From positions 1-64,000 of the forward strand of contig NZ_FOEQ01000006.1 of NCBI RefSeq assembly GCF_900110655.1: a stretch of 64,000 nt of DNA, read 5' to 3'. Within the stretch, counting starts at the first letter, position 1. Each line of letters opens with the position of its first letter. A model generated the notes under the pieces. The model saw nothing but the letters and a program-made list of their open reading frames with translations. It was not told the DNA's origin and searched no databases. Positions 21,876 through 32,427 of this stretch are shown piece by piece. The DNA is from Pseudomonas soli (GTDB lineage Bacteria; Pseudomonadota; Gammaproteobacteria; Pseudomonadales; Pseudomonadaceae). The position numbers were made by a program, and so were the translations under genes.

Positions 21876-23123
21876 TCAGCTCAGGCGCAGGCGGCTGGCG
21901 CCGACCAGCCAGCTATAGATCAGGTACAGCAGCACGGTGGCCAGCAGCAACAACCCGCCCAGGGCGGTGGCCATGCCCCAGTTGATGCTGGTGTTGGTGT
22001 AGAAGGCGACGAAGTAGCTGACCATCTGGTCGTTCGGGCTGCCCAGCAGCGCCGGGGTGATGTAGTAGCCGATGGCCAGGATGAACACCAGCAGGCAGCC
22101 GGCGCCGACACCGGCGTAGGTCTGCGGGAAGTACACCCGCCAGAAACTGGCGAACGGATGGCAGCCGAGGGAGATCGCCGCCCGCATGTAGCTGGGCGAG
22201 ATGCCTTTCATCACGCTGTACAGCGGCAGGATCATGAACGGCAGCAGGATGTGCACCATGGAGATGTACACGCCGGTACGGTTGAACACCAGTTCCAGCG
22301 GCTGGTCGATGATGCCCACGGCCATCAGCGCACTGTTGATCAGCCCGCCTGACTGCAACAGCACGATCCATGCAGCCACCCGCACCAGGATGGAGGTCCA
22401 GAACGGCAGCAGCACCAGGATCATCAGCAGGTTGCTCTGCCGGGTCGGCAGGTTGGCCAGCAGGTAAGCCAGGGGATACGCCAGCACCAGGCAGATCACG
22501 GTGATCACCACCCCCATCCACAGGGTGCGAGCGAAGATGTCCAGGTAGATGGCCTGATCGGGGGTGGCCTTGGCCAATTCGCCCAGGTCGTCGATACGGT
22601 GGTCCAGCGCGGCCAGCAGGTAGAACGGCGTGACACTGCTGGTGTTGCGACGGATCGCCTGCCAGTAGGCAGGATCGCCCCAGCGCTCGTCGAGCGTCTG
22701 CAAGGCTTCTTTATAGGAGGCAGGCTCGGCCTTGAACGGCAGCGCCCGCGCGGTCTTGGCCAGTAGGCTGCGGTAGCCGGCCAGCTCCATGTTAAGGCGC
22801 TTGGAAAGGTCACCCAGGGTCTGGTTCTTGCGAGACTCGGCCAGGTCCTGACTCAGGGCCTTGTAGACCTCCTCGCCCGGCAGGCTCTTGCCATCCCACT
22901 GCGCGACTGCCTCGACGGTGCGCGGAAGGCCGGCGACAACCTCGGGGTTGCCGACGCTCTTGTACAACAGTGCCGCGATCGGCACCAGGAACACCAGCAG
23001 GAGGAACAGCGCCAGCGGCGCGATCAACGCCTGGGCCTTCCAGCGGTTGACCCGCTCGGCATGCTTGAGGCGCTGCTTGAGGCTTTTACCCGCGCCTTCG
23101 TTGAGGGGCACTGCAATGGCCAT
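21876..23123 (-). CDS. ABC transporter permease (PotB/PotH-like), long N-terminal domain
   Basis: 415-residue permease. Residues 1-35 are cytoplasmic, then a membrane helix (~36-56), then a periplasmic region of about 130 residues not present in PotB/PotH (~60-195), then five helices with the EAA-like loop RAAISLGCHPFASFWRVYFP. The ATG at 23123 (MAIAVPLNEG) is preferred; further upstream the frame runs into a REP. Adjacent genes encode the second permease and the binding protein, so it is part of one importer. Confidence 0.86.
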   Translation of the reverse strand: MAIAVPLNEGAGKSLKQRLKHAERVNRWKAQALIAPLALFLLLVFLVPIAALLYKSVGNPEVVAGLPRTVEAVAQWDGKSLPGEEVYKALSQDLAESRKNQTLGDLSKRLNMELAGYRSLLAKTARALPFKAEPASYKEALQTLDERWGDPAYWQAIRRNTSSVTPFYLLAALDHRIDDLGELAKATPDQAIYLDIFARTLWMGVVITVICLVLAYPLAYLLANLPTRQSNLLMILVLLPFWTSILVRVAAWIVLLQSGGLINSALMAVGIIDQPLELVFNRTGVYISMVHILLPFMILPLYSVMKGISPSYMRAAISLGCHPFASFWRVYFPQTYAGVGAGCLLVFILAIGYYITPALLGSPNDQMVSYFVAFYTNTSINWGMATALGGLLLLATVLLYLIYSWLVGASRLRLS

Positions 23124-23170
23124 GGCGAACTCCGCGATACAGGCTGAAATTGGGGCTGCTGCGCAGCCCA

Positions 23171-23232
23171 TCGCCGGCAAGCCGGCTCCCACAAGTACTG
23201 CACAGGTTTTATGGGAGCCGGCTTACCGGCGA
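23171..23232. repeat. Inverted REP-like pair
   Basis: Complementary 21-base arms (23171-23191 and 23212-23232, TCGCCGGCAAGCCGGCTCCCA with one mismatch) form a strong hairpin between the binding-protein gene and the permease genes. It probably reduces read-through or protects the upstream mRNA, giving more binding protein than permease. Confidence 0.82.
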
Positions 23233-23249
23233 TGAAGGCTCCAGATGGT

Positions 23250-24284
23250 TTACTTCTTCGCCGCCCAGGCGTTGAAGCGTTGCTCCAGCTGTTCGCTGTT
23301 GTCGGCCCAGAAGGCCACGTCGATCTGCACCTGGTTGGCGATGTTCTCAGGGGTGGTCGGCATGTCCTTCTTCACCGCGTCGGCCAGCAGCGGGACGGCC
23401 TTGGAGTTGGCCGGGCCGTAGGCAATGTTCTCGGAGTAAGTCTTCTGCTGCTCGGGCTGGACGGTGTAGGCAATGAATTTCTTCGCCTCCTCCGCATCCT
23501 TGGCGCCTTTCGGGATGGCCCAGGCATCGAAGTCGTAGATGCCGCCGTTCCACACCACCTTGAGGTTGCTTTCCTTCTGCACCGCGGCGATACGACCGTT
23601 GTATGCCGAGCTCATGACCACGTCACCCGAGGCCAGGTACTGCGGCGGCTGGGCACCGGCTTCCCACCACTGGATGCTCGGCTTGAGTTCGTCGAGCTTC
23701 TTGAAGGCGCGGTCCTGGCCTTCCTTGGTGGCCAGCACCTTGTACACCTCTTTGGGTGCGACGCCGTCAGCCATCAGGGCGAATTCGAGGGTGTACTTGG
23801 CGCCCTTGCGCAGGCCGCGCTTGCCCGGGAATTTCTTGGTGTCCCAGAAATCGGCCCAACTGGCAGGCGCGCTCTTGAGTTTGTCGGCGTTGTAGGCCAG
23901 CACCGTGGACCAGACGAAGAAGCCCACGCCGCACGGCTGAATGGCCCCGGGCACGAAGTCGCCTTCATTACCGAACAGTGCGGGGTCAAGCTCTTCGAAC
24001 ATGCCTTCATCGCAACCCCGGGCCAACTCCGGCGACTCCACCTCGACCAGGTTCCAGCTGACGCTCTTGGTGTCGACCATGGCTTTGACCTTGGCCATCT
24101 CGCCGTTGTACTCCCCGGCGACAATCTTGCCCTTGCCCGCCTTTTCCCAAGGCTCGTAGAACGCCTTGGTCTGGGCCGCCTTGTTGGCGCCGCCGAAGGA
24201 AATCACGGTCAGGTCGGCCGCCATGGCCTGGCCGGCGGCGAACAGGCCAAGGGCCAGGGCGGTCAGTTTCAACTGCTTGCGCAT
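23250..24284 (-). CDS. ABC transporter periplasmic binding protein (PotD-like)
   Basis: 344-residue secreted protein with a signal peptide of 22 residues ending AQAMA. It has the SBP family fold of polyamine/amine binding proteins: ADLTVISFGG at the mature start and VVMSSAYNGRI in the hinge half. The ATG at 24284 follows a GGAGAGAA ribosome site. In the operon it lies between ATPase and permeases. By synteny it may bind GABA or 5-aminovalerate; the binding-pocket residues were not checked. Confidence 0.87.
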   Translation of the reverse strand: MRKQLKLTALALGLFAAGQAMAADLTVISFGGANKAAQTKAFYEPWEKAGKGKIVAGEYNGEMAKVKAMVDTKSVSWNLVEVESPELARGCDEGMFEELDPALFGNEGDFVPGAIQPCGVGFFVWSTVLAYNADKLKSAPASWADFWDTKKFPGKRGLRKGAKYTLEFALMADGVAPKEVYKVLATKEGQDRAFKKLDELKPSIQWWEAGAQPPQYLASGDVVMSSAYNGRIAAVQKESNLKVVWNGGIYDFDAWAIPKGAKDAEEAKKFIAYTVQPEQQKTYSENIAYGPANSKAVPLLADAVKKDMPTTPENIANQVQIDVAFWADNSEQLEQRFNAWAAKK

Positions 24285-24324
24285 TATTATTCTCTCCACA
24301 GTTCAGGGTTGGTGAAGCAAACCA

Positions 24325-25437
24325 TCAATGGGCCTCGGCAATCGGATCGAGCGCGCGGGCGTGCTCCACCTCCCAGCCCAGCGGTACCACGTCGCCCAAA
24401 GCCAGGGCCGGGTCGAGCTCGGCGATCGGCTGCTTGACGAAGAAATCGGCCTTGCCACAGACCTCCAGGCGTACCCGCACGTGGTCACCTAGGTAGATGA
24501 ACTCGGCGACACGACCGGAGAAGCGGTTGACGCAGTTCTCGCTGTGGCCGTTCAAGCGTACCCGCTCGGGGCGGATCGACAGGGTCACCGGGTCACCGGC
24601 CTGGCCGACATTCACCGCCAGCGCATCGACCCGCTCGCCACGGGCCAGTTGCACCTGGCAACGATTACCGTCACTGGCCAGCAGGGTGCCGTTGATGCGG
24701 TTGTTCTCACCGATGAAGTTGGCGACGAAGGTGTTGCAAGGCTCTTCGTAAAGGGTGCGCGGGTCGGCGATCTGCTGGATCTCGCCCTGATGGAACACCG
24801 CCACCCGGTCGGACATGGTCAGCGCTTCGCCCTGGTCGTGGGTCACGTAGACCACGGTCACGCCCAGGCGCTGGTGGATGTGCTTGATCTCCATCTGCAT
24901 GTGTTCACGCAGCTGTTTGTCGAGGGCGCCAAGCGGCTCGTCCATCAGCACCAGTTGCGGCTCGAACACCAGGGCGCGTGCCAGCGCCACGCGCTGCTGC
25001 TGGCCACCGGAAAGCTGGCCGGGATAGCGTTTGGCGAAGGCATCAAGCTGAACCATGCCGAGCACGCGCTTGACCCGCTCGCTGACGTCTGTCTTGCTGA
25101 GGTTGCGCACGGTCAGCGGGAAGGCCAGGTTCTCGGCCACGGTCATGTGCGGGAACAGTGCGTAGTTCTGGAACACCATGCCGATATCGCGCTTGTGCGG
25201 CGGCACATTGTTGATCGAGCGCCCGGCCAGCTGGATCTCACCGGCGGTGGGGGTCTCGAAACCTGCCAGCATCATCAGGCTGGTTGTCTTGCCCGAACCG
25301 GAAGGGCCGAGCAGGGTCAGGAACTCGCCCTTGCGGATGTCCAGGTTGAGGTCCTTGACGATCAGCGATTCGCCGTCGTAGCTCTTCTGCACACCTCGGA
25401 AGCTGACCAGCGTCTCGTTCGAATTCGCCTCGCTCAT
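24325..25437 (-). CDS. ABC transporter ATP-binding protein (PotA-like)
   Basis: 370-residue ATPase of a type I importer. Walker [10 protein letters not shown] (about 45-53), signature [15 protein letters not shown], Walker [13 protein letters not shown] and the H-loop VTHDQ are all intact; a TOBE-type regulatory domain fills the C-terminus. The ATG at 25437 with AAGG eight bases upstream is preferred to a GTG three codons earlier. It is the first gene of the four-gene operon, preceded by a 200-base region. Confidence 0.9.
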   Translation of the reverse strand: MSEANSNETLVSFRGVQKSYDGESLIVKDLNLDIRKGEFLTLLGPSGSGKTTSLMMLAGFETPTAGEIQLAGRSINNVPPHKRDIGMVFQNYALFPHMTVAENLAFPLTVRNLSKTDVSERVKRVLGMVQLDAFAKRYPGQLSGGQQQRVALARALVFEPQLVLMDEPLGALDKQLREHMQMEIKHIHQRLGVTVVYVTHDQGEALTMSDRVAVFHQGEIQQIADPRTLYEEPCNTFVANFIGENNRINGTLLASDGNRCQVQLARGERVDALAVNVGQAGDPVTLSIRPERVRLNGHSENCVNRFSGRVAEFIYLGDHVRVRLEVCGKADFFVKQPIAELDPALALGDVVPLGWEVEHARALDPIAEAH

Positions 25438-25446
25438 GCCCTGCAC

Positions 25447-25661
25447 CTTCTTGTTGGAATGACTGCGTAGGCAAAAGCGTAGAAGACGCGTAAAGCCCCG
25501 GAAATCGGGGGCGCTGAGAGAATGCCATCATCCGGATGGAAGACTTGTTGTAGGGATCGCCCTACAAGGATGGCGTTTTCAGGTAACTCGAGCTTTGCAG
25601 AAGCGGCTTTAGCCGCTCCTGCGGTGAGATCGCGTAAAAGCCATTGTCGTAACCAGAACAC
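25447..25661. promoter_or_regulatory. Intergenic region upstream of the ABC operon
   Basis: This 215-base region lies between the 3' end of the response-regulator gene and the ABC operon. It holds an AGCGGC/GCCGCT hairpin (25602-25617) inside a half REP (to about 25640), which may terminate the two-component transcript. The palindrome-rich stretch GTAGGGATCGCCCTAC at 25551-25566 could be a regulator site. The promoter of the ABC operon should lie here, but I could not assign -35/-10 boxes. Confidence 0.45.
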
Positions 25662-26291
25662 TCACACTAACTTGTGCTCCATGGCGTATTTCACCAGCTC
25701 CGCCAGCGAGTTGACCTTGAGCTTCTGCATCAGCCGCGCCTTGTGGGTGCTGATGGTCTTGCTCGACAGCGCCAGTTGCAGGGCGATGTCGTTGACGTTG
25801 GCGCCTTGGGCCAGGCGCTCGAACACCGAGAACTCACGCTCGGACAGCAGGGTGTGCAGCGGCCGGGTTTCGGTCAGGCCCACCTCGAATACCATGCGGT
25901 CGGCCAGGGCCGGGTCGATGTAGCGCCCTCCCCCCGCCACTCGACGGATGGCCGTGAGCAACAGCGCCGGATCGCTGTCCTTGGTCGCATAGCCCGCCGC
26001 TCCGGCCTTGAGCGCCCGCGCCGCCATCTGCGCCTCGTCATGCATCGACAGCATCAGGATCGCCGGCGGGTTGTTCAGCGCGCGGATCCGCGGGATCGCT
26101 TCCAGGCCATTCACCCCAGGCATGGAGATATCCAGCAGCACCACCTCGCAGGGCGTGTGGCGCAGGGTCTCCAGCAACTGCTCGCCATTGCCCGCCTCGC
26201 CCGCCACCTGCATGTCCTTGGCCAGGCCGATCAATTGCTTGATGCCTTCCCGGACGATGGTGTGGTCTTCCGCCACCAGCACTCGAATCAC
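25662..26291 (-). CDS. agtR: NarL/FixJ-type response regulator (AgtR-like)
   Basis: 209-residue DNA-binding response regulator. The receiver domain has the acidic pocket EDH (8-10), phosphoacceptor D54 in LLDISMPGV and the conserved K near 104; the LuxR-type helix-turn-helix is at ~143-203 (ERLAQGANVNDIALQLALSS). It overlaps the sensor kinase gene by four bases. Synteny with PA0601 next to the agtABCD importer suggests it activates that operon in response to GABA/5-aminovalerate; this is inference. Confidence 0.88.
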   Translation of the reverse strand: MIRVLVAEDHTIVREGIKQLIGLAKDMQVAGEAGNGEQLLETLRHTPCEVVLLDISMPGVNGLEAIPRIRALNNPPAILMLSMHDEAQMAARALKAGAAGYATKDSDPALLLTAIRRVAGGGRYIDPALADRMVFEVGLTETRPLHTLLSEREFSVFERLAQGANVNDIALQLALSSKTISTHKARLMQKLKVNSLAELVKYAMEHKLV

Positions 26292-28690
26292 GATTGTTTC
26301 TCCTGCTTCAAAGGAATCGCCACGCTCAGGCTGGTGCCCTCGCCCGGCTCGCTGTCCAGGCTCATGCTGCCACCGTGCATCAGCACCCGCTCACGCACAC
26401 CCACCAGGCCGAACGAAGTCGGCCGCGCCGCCTCCATGGCAAACCCCACGCCGTCGTCGATCACGGTCATGCGCAACTGCCCGGCCTCGTGAACCAGCTC
26501 GATCTGCACCGTGTGCGCCTGGGCATGGCGCATGACGTTGGTCAGCGCCTCCTGCAAGATACGGAACAGGCCGATGGCCTTGGCATCGCTCAAGGGTGGC
26601 AGATTGTCCGGTACCTGCACCAGGCAGGGGATCTGCGTGCGAGCCTCGAAACGCCGCGCCTGCCACTCGATGGCCGAGGCGATGCCGGCGTCGAGGATAG
26701 GCGGGCGCAGGGCCGTAGCCACGTCGCGTACCAGCTGGAACAGCTGGGCGATCAGGCGCTTCATGCTGGCCAGGCGCTCGTTGAGGGCGGGATCCAGTTC
26801 GGCGAAGGCAAGCTCGCACATCGACACCTCAAGCTTGAGCACCGTGAGCATCTGCCCCAGTTCGTCGTGGACTTCGCGGGCAATCCGCGCCTTCTCCTCT
26901 TCGCGCACGCTTTCCAGGTGCGCCGACAACTCGCGCAATTGCTCCTGGGACCCGGCCAGCGCCAGCTCGGCCTGCTTGCCCTGGGTGATGTCCCAGACCA
27001 CGCCATCCCACACCATGCGCCCATCGGCCAGGCGGCGAGTGGTCGCCTTGATGTCGGCCCAGCGCTGCTCGCCCTGGCGGGTGAGGATACGCCCCTGCCA
27101 GGACCAGTCCCGGTCGCTGGCCAAGGCCAGGTCCTGGACCCGATGGTAGTCGGCGCGATCCTCCGGGTGGACCAGGTTGCGCAGCCCCATCTGCGGGTGC
27201 TGGATCGCCGCCGGGGTGTAGCCGACCAGCGCCTCGCTGCCTTCGCTGATGTAGGGAAATTCCGGGTCGCCTTCGGCCGGATCGCGCTCCAGGCGGAACA
27301 CCAGCCCCGGCACGTTGCCAGCGATCCCCTTGAGCCGCGCCTCGCTTTCGCGCAACGCGGCCAGGTCGCGCCGGCGCTCGGTGACGTCGGCGAGGAACAC
27401 CACCAGGTACTCGGCATCGCGAAAACGCAGGAACGACAGCGACAACTCGACCGGGAACAGGCTGCCATCGGCGCGCCGACACTGGCTTTCGAACTGCTGT
27501 TCGCCGCCATCTCCGGTACGGGCACGCTTCCACAGTTCCAGCCAGCGATCCATCTTCAGGTTCGGCTCGATAACGACCAGTGGCAGCTCCAGCAACGCCC
27601 CCTCGGCAAAGCCCAGCATGCGCTCGGCGGCATGGTTGGCGTAGCGCACATGGCTGTCCCAGTTGACCCAGAGGATGCCCACCGTGCTCTGGTCGATGGA
27701 AAACTGACTCAGACGCAAAGCCTCCTCACGCACCTGGCGCTCGACCAGGCTCTCCCGGGCCGCCAGCAACCCACGCTCCAGGCCGCGCTGCTGACGACGC
27801 TGCCAAGCCAGGGTGGCCAAGGCGCACAGCAGCAGCAGGCCGAACAGCAAGGCCAGGTTCTGCCAGAACCCGGCGGATTCGGAGAACCGTGGATACCTGG
27901 GCTGCAACCAGCGCTGGTGCATCTGCTCCAGAGTCTTGGCCGGCAGGACCTGCAAGGCACGCTCAAGAATATCGGCCAGCATTGGCCAATCGCGCCGTGA
28001 GCCGACCCGCAGCAGTTGCGGCAGACCGATATCACCCACCACCGCGAGGTCGGCGAACTCGCCTTCGCGCGACAGCCGGCTGAGCTGCGCCTCGTCCAGC
28101 ACGGCGAAGCTGGCCTGCCCGCCCAACACCAACTGCAGGGCCTCGCGCTCGTCGGGTACACCCTGCAGGTTCAGATTGCCGTAGTTGCCGCGCAGGTAAT
28201 CCGCCAAGGTACCGGGCATGCGTACCGCCACGCGGTCATTGGCGTTCAGTTTTTCCAGTTCCACGGCTACCGCGCCGCTGCGCATCCCCACCACCAGCTG
28301 CGGCACACGCATGTAAGGGTCACTGAACAGCCACAGCCGCAGGCTGGTCGGCGTTTGCATAAGGCCTGGGGCGAAATCGATCTCGCCCGCCTGCAAGGCA
28401 TGCTCAAGGGCGGCCTGATCGGCAAAGCCGCGCCAGGTCAAATCCAGGCCCAACGCCTGGGACAGGGCGCCGACCAGTTCGACGTTGGCCCCGTAGAATT
28501 GCTGCAGGCGGCGGTCGAACTGGGCATAGGGCGCCTGCAGTACCAGGCCGACGCGCAAGCCGCGGTGTTCGTCCAACCATTGCTGCTGGGCTGGATCCAG
28601 TACCACTGCGGGCGGCGCCGGCGGCTTGGCCAGGGCGATCAAGGGTAGACACAACCAGCCGATAACCCACAGGCAACGCACTCGCTTCAT
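26288..28690 (-). CDS. agtS: Sensor kinase with periplasmic solute-binding and PAS domains (AgtS-like)
   Basis: 800-residue membrane sensor. After a signal/anchor (1-21) there is a periplasmic SBP_bac_3-type domain (~30-260), a membrane helix near 275-297, then PAS domains (two clear, ~325-570), a HisKA_3 phosphoacceptor region IAREVHDELGQ with H608, and a HATPase_c domain with TNVMRHA and DDGVGF. It detects a ligand directly through the binding domain. The ATG at 28690 (MKRVRCLW) starts a good signal peptide. Paired with the response regulator by a four-base overlap. Confidence 0.88.
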   Translation of the reverse strand: MKRVRCLWVIGWLCLPLIALAKPPAPPAVVLDPAQQQWLDEHRGLRVGLVLQAPYAQFDRRLQQFYGANVELVGALSQALGLDLTWRGFADQAALEHALQAGEIDFAPGLMQTPTSLRLWLFSDPYMRVPQLVVGMRSGAVAVELEKLNANDRVAVRMPGTLADYLRGNYGNLNLQGVPDEREALQLVLGGQASFAVLDEAQLSRLSREGEFADLAVVGDIGLPQLLRVGSRRDWPMLADILERALQVLPAKTLEQMHQRWLQPRYPRFSESAGFWQNLALLFGLLLLCALATLAWQRRQQRGLERGLLAARESLVERQVREEALRLSQFSIDQSTVGILWVNWDSHVRYANHAAERMLGFAEGALLELPLVVIEPNLKMDRWLELWKRARTGDGGEQQFESQCRRADGSLFPVELSLSFLRFRDAEYLVVFLADVTERRRDLAALRESEARLKGIAGNVPGLVFRLERDPAEGDPEFPYISEGSEALVGYTPAAIQHPQMGLRNLVHPEDRADYHRVQDLALASDRDWSWQGRILTRQGEQRWADIKATTRRLADGRMVWDGVVWDITQGKQAELALAGSQEQLRELSAHLESVREEEKARIAREVHDELGQMLTVLKLEVSMCELAFAELDPALNERLASMKRLIAQLFQLVRDVATALRPPILDAGIASAIEWQARRFEARTQIPCLVQVPDNLPPLSDAKAIGLFRILQEALTNVMRHAQAHTVQIELVHEAGQLRMTVIDDGVGFAMEAARPTSFGLVGVRERVLMHGGSMSLDSEPGEGTSLSVAIPLKQEKQS

Positions 28691-28785
28691 CTCTACGCTC
28701 GTCTTGGCAATGACGGCCACCTGGCGTGGCCGTCGCGGGCAAATACCATTAGGCTGCCAGTATGATTCTGGCCTTGGATTGATCG

Positions 28786-29790
28786 ATGTTCACACTTTAT
28801 CGCACGACGCTGGCAATGTTCTGCCTGGCTTCGGCCCTGCCGTTCGCGGCTCAGGCCGACGACGCCGAGAAACCCGAAGCGCCCGTCGAGGCGGCCGCCT
28901 CCGCCCCCGCTCCGCGCCCACCGCTGCTCGAGCGTAGCCAGGACGATGCACTGGCCCTCGAGCGCCAGGTACCCAAGGCAGAACAACAGACCTTGCAGGC
29001 CAATGGTGAAAACTTCCTGGCGCTGTGGAAGCCGGCCAACGACAGCGACCCGCAAGGCGCGGTGATCATTGTCCCTGGCGCGGGCGAAAGCGCCGACTGG
29101 CCGACCACCGTTGGCCCGCTGCGCCGTGGTTTCCCCGATGTCGGCTGGGGCACCTTGAGCCTGAGCATGCCCGACCTGCTGGCCGAGCGCCCGCAGGCGC
29201 GGGTCGAGGCCAAGCCTGCAGTCGAACCGAAAAAAGAGGACGGCGAGTCGGCTCCGGCCAAGGACACGCCTGCCGATGCCAACGCCAACGTCGCCCAGGC
29301 AACCGCGCCGGAAGCGGATACCGCCGAGAGCACCGACGCGGTCGAAGCCGACGAACACACCAGCGAGGAGGACGCCGAGCGTATCTTCGCCCGCCTCGAC
29401 GCCGCCGTGGCCTATGCCCAGCAGCAGAAGGCGCGCAGCATCGTGCTGCTGGGCAGCGGCAGTGGCGCATACTGGGCCGCGCGCTATCTCAGCGAGAAGC
29501 AGCCGCCTCAAGTGCAGAAACTGGTGATGGTCGCCGCGCAGACACCGGCGCGGGTCGAGCATGACCTGCTGAGCCTGACGCCGACCCTCAAGGTGCCGAC
29601 CGCCGACCTCTACTACGCCACCCGCACAGCCGATCGGCTCGCGGCCCAGCAGCGCCTGCAAGCTAGCAAGCGGCAGAAGAGCAGCCTGTACCGACAGCTT
29701 TCGCTGATGGCCGTGCCTGGCAACAAATCGGCGGAGCAGGAACAACTGTTGCGTCGGGTACGCGGCTGGCTGACGCCGAAGGCAGAGTAA
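28786..29790 (+). CDS. DUF3530 family secreted alpha/beta-hydrolase-like protein
   Basis: 334-residue protein with a 23-residue signal peptide (ends AQA) and a hydrolase-like core. The nucleophile-elbow-like GSGSG (in VLLGSGSGAYWA, ~224-232) suggests an alpha/beta hydrolase fold, but the function of DUF3530 is unknown. A low-complexity Ala/Glu/Asp/Pro insert (about 145-195) sits between the first strands and the elbow. It is divergent from the sensor kinase and convergent with the DnaJ-like gene. Confidence 0.78.
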   Translation: MFTLYRTTLAMFCLASALPFAAQADDAEKPEAPVEAAASAPAPRPPLLERSQDDALALERQVPKAEQQTLQANGENFLALWKPANDSDPQGAVIIVPGAGESADWPTTVGPLRRGFPDVGWGTLSLSMPDLLAERPQARVEAKPAVEPKKEDGESAPAKDTPADANANVAQATAPEADTAESTDAVEADEHTSEEDAERIFARLDAAVAYAQQQKARSIVLLGSGSGAYWAARYLSEKQPPQVQKLVMVAAQTPARVEHDLLSLTPTLKVPTADLYYATRTADRLAAQQRLQASKRQKSSLYRQLSLMAVPGNKSAEQEQLLRRVRGWLTPKAE

Positions 29791-29797
29791 GAGTGAC

Positions 29798-29823
29798 CGC
29801 GCCTGCCTACTCCGGCAGGCGCG
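29798..29823. terminator. GC hairpin between convergent genes
   Basis: A perfect 10-bp stem (29798-29807 with 29814-29823, loop of six) lies between the DUF3530 gene and the convergent DnaJ-like gene. No T-run, so terminator strength is uncertain. Confidence 0.6.
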
Positions 29824-29841
29824 ACCTTGCCCACAATGGCG

Positions 29842-30606
29842 TTACAAGCCCCGCCGCTTGCGGATCATGGCATAGGCCTGATGCAGCTCGCGGGTAAGCT
29901 CGGTCGCCTCGCGCACCTTCGCTTCGCTGGCGCCACTGCCCACCAGCTTGTCCGGATGATGCCGGCTGAGCAATCGCCGATAGGCCTGCTTGACCCGGTC
30001 GGCCTCGGTGTCCGGCTCCACCCCCAGCAACCTCAGCGCCGCCGCATAGGTCATGACGCCACCTTCTATCGACGACCGGCGAGGCTCATACTCCAGCGAC
30101 AAGGCCTGCACCTGGTTGCGACTGAGCCCCAGTTGCTGGCCCCAGCCCAGCAACAGGTCGCGTTCCTGCCGCCCGGCCTTGCCGTCGGCCCAGACCATGC
30201 GCCAGCAGGCGCGCAAGGTACCTTCGGCGCCGTGGGGCTGCACCCTGATACGGCGCAGGTAGTGCCCCAGGCGCTCCTTGCCCGACTTCCCGCGGTTGAA
30301 CGCGGCAATCGCTCGCATCCGAGCAGGTTCCGCCAGGTCCAGACGGGACATCTCCTGTCGCGCCTGCTGGATGTGACCCTCGACAACCCTGCCATCACTC
30401 TTGGCCAAGCGGCCGAGCAACACAAACAACAACTCTTCGTCACGCAGCGCCGGGCGCCCGCCCAGGCGCTCGCGCACGTCTTCCCAACCCTGCAGCCGCA
30501 GGCGCCGATCCATGGCCTGGCCCAGCAGCGCCCCCAGCAACGCGCCGGGGATGCTGGCCACGGCGAAACCGGCACCGGCACCAATCACTGTGCTCGGCCA
30601 CCACAT
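29842..30606 (-). CDS. djlA: DjlA-type membrane co-chaperone
   Basis: 254-residue protein. The N-terminus has a glycine/alanine-rich membrane segment (~8-30), followed by a TerB-like helical domain (~55-165) and a C-terminal J domain with the HPD tripeptide (RHHPDKLV). This order is that of DjlA, which stimulates DnaK ATPase at the membrane. The ATG at 30606 overlaps the murU stop (TGATATG), so it is translated after murU in the amgK-murU-djlA transcript. Confidence 0.85.
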   Translation of the reverse strand: MWWPSTVIGAGAGFAVASIPGALLGALLGQAMDRRLRLQGWEDVRERLGGRPALRDEELLFVLLGRLAKSDGRVVEGHIQQARQEMSRLDLAEPARMRAIAAFNRGKSGKERLGHYLRRIRVQPHGAEGTLRACWRMVWADGKAGRQERDLLLGWGQQLGLSRNQVQALSLEYEPRRSSIEGGVMTYAAALRLLGVEPDTEADRVKQAYRRLLSRHHPDKLVGSGASEAKVREATELTRELHQAYAMIRKRRGL

Positions 30607-30607
30607 A

Positions 30608-32295
<1,688 letters not shown>

Positions 32296-32427
32296 TACAA
32301 GGGTTCTCCGACGGCCCTAGCCGTCAAGCGGGTCATGCTTTATTATCCAGCATCTTTTTCAGACCATCGAGAGGCGTGCGGCCCCCACACGCGGGCAGAT
32401 GGCACGCAGGAAGCCCGGACTAATAAG

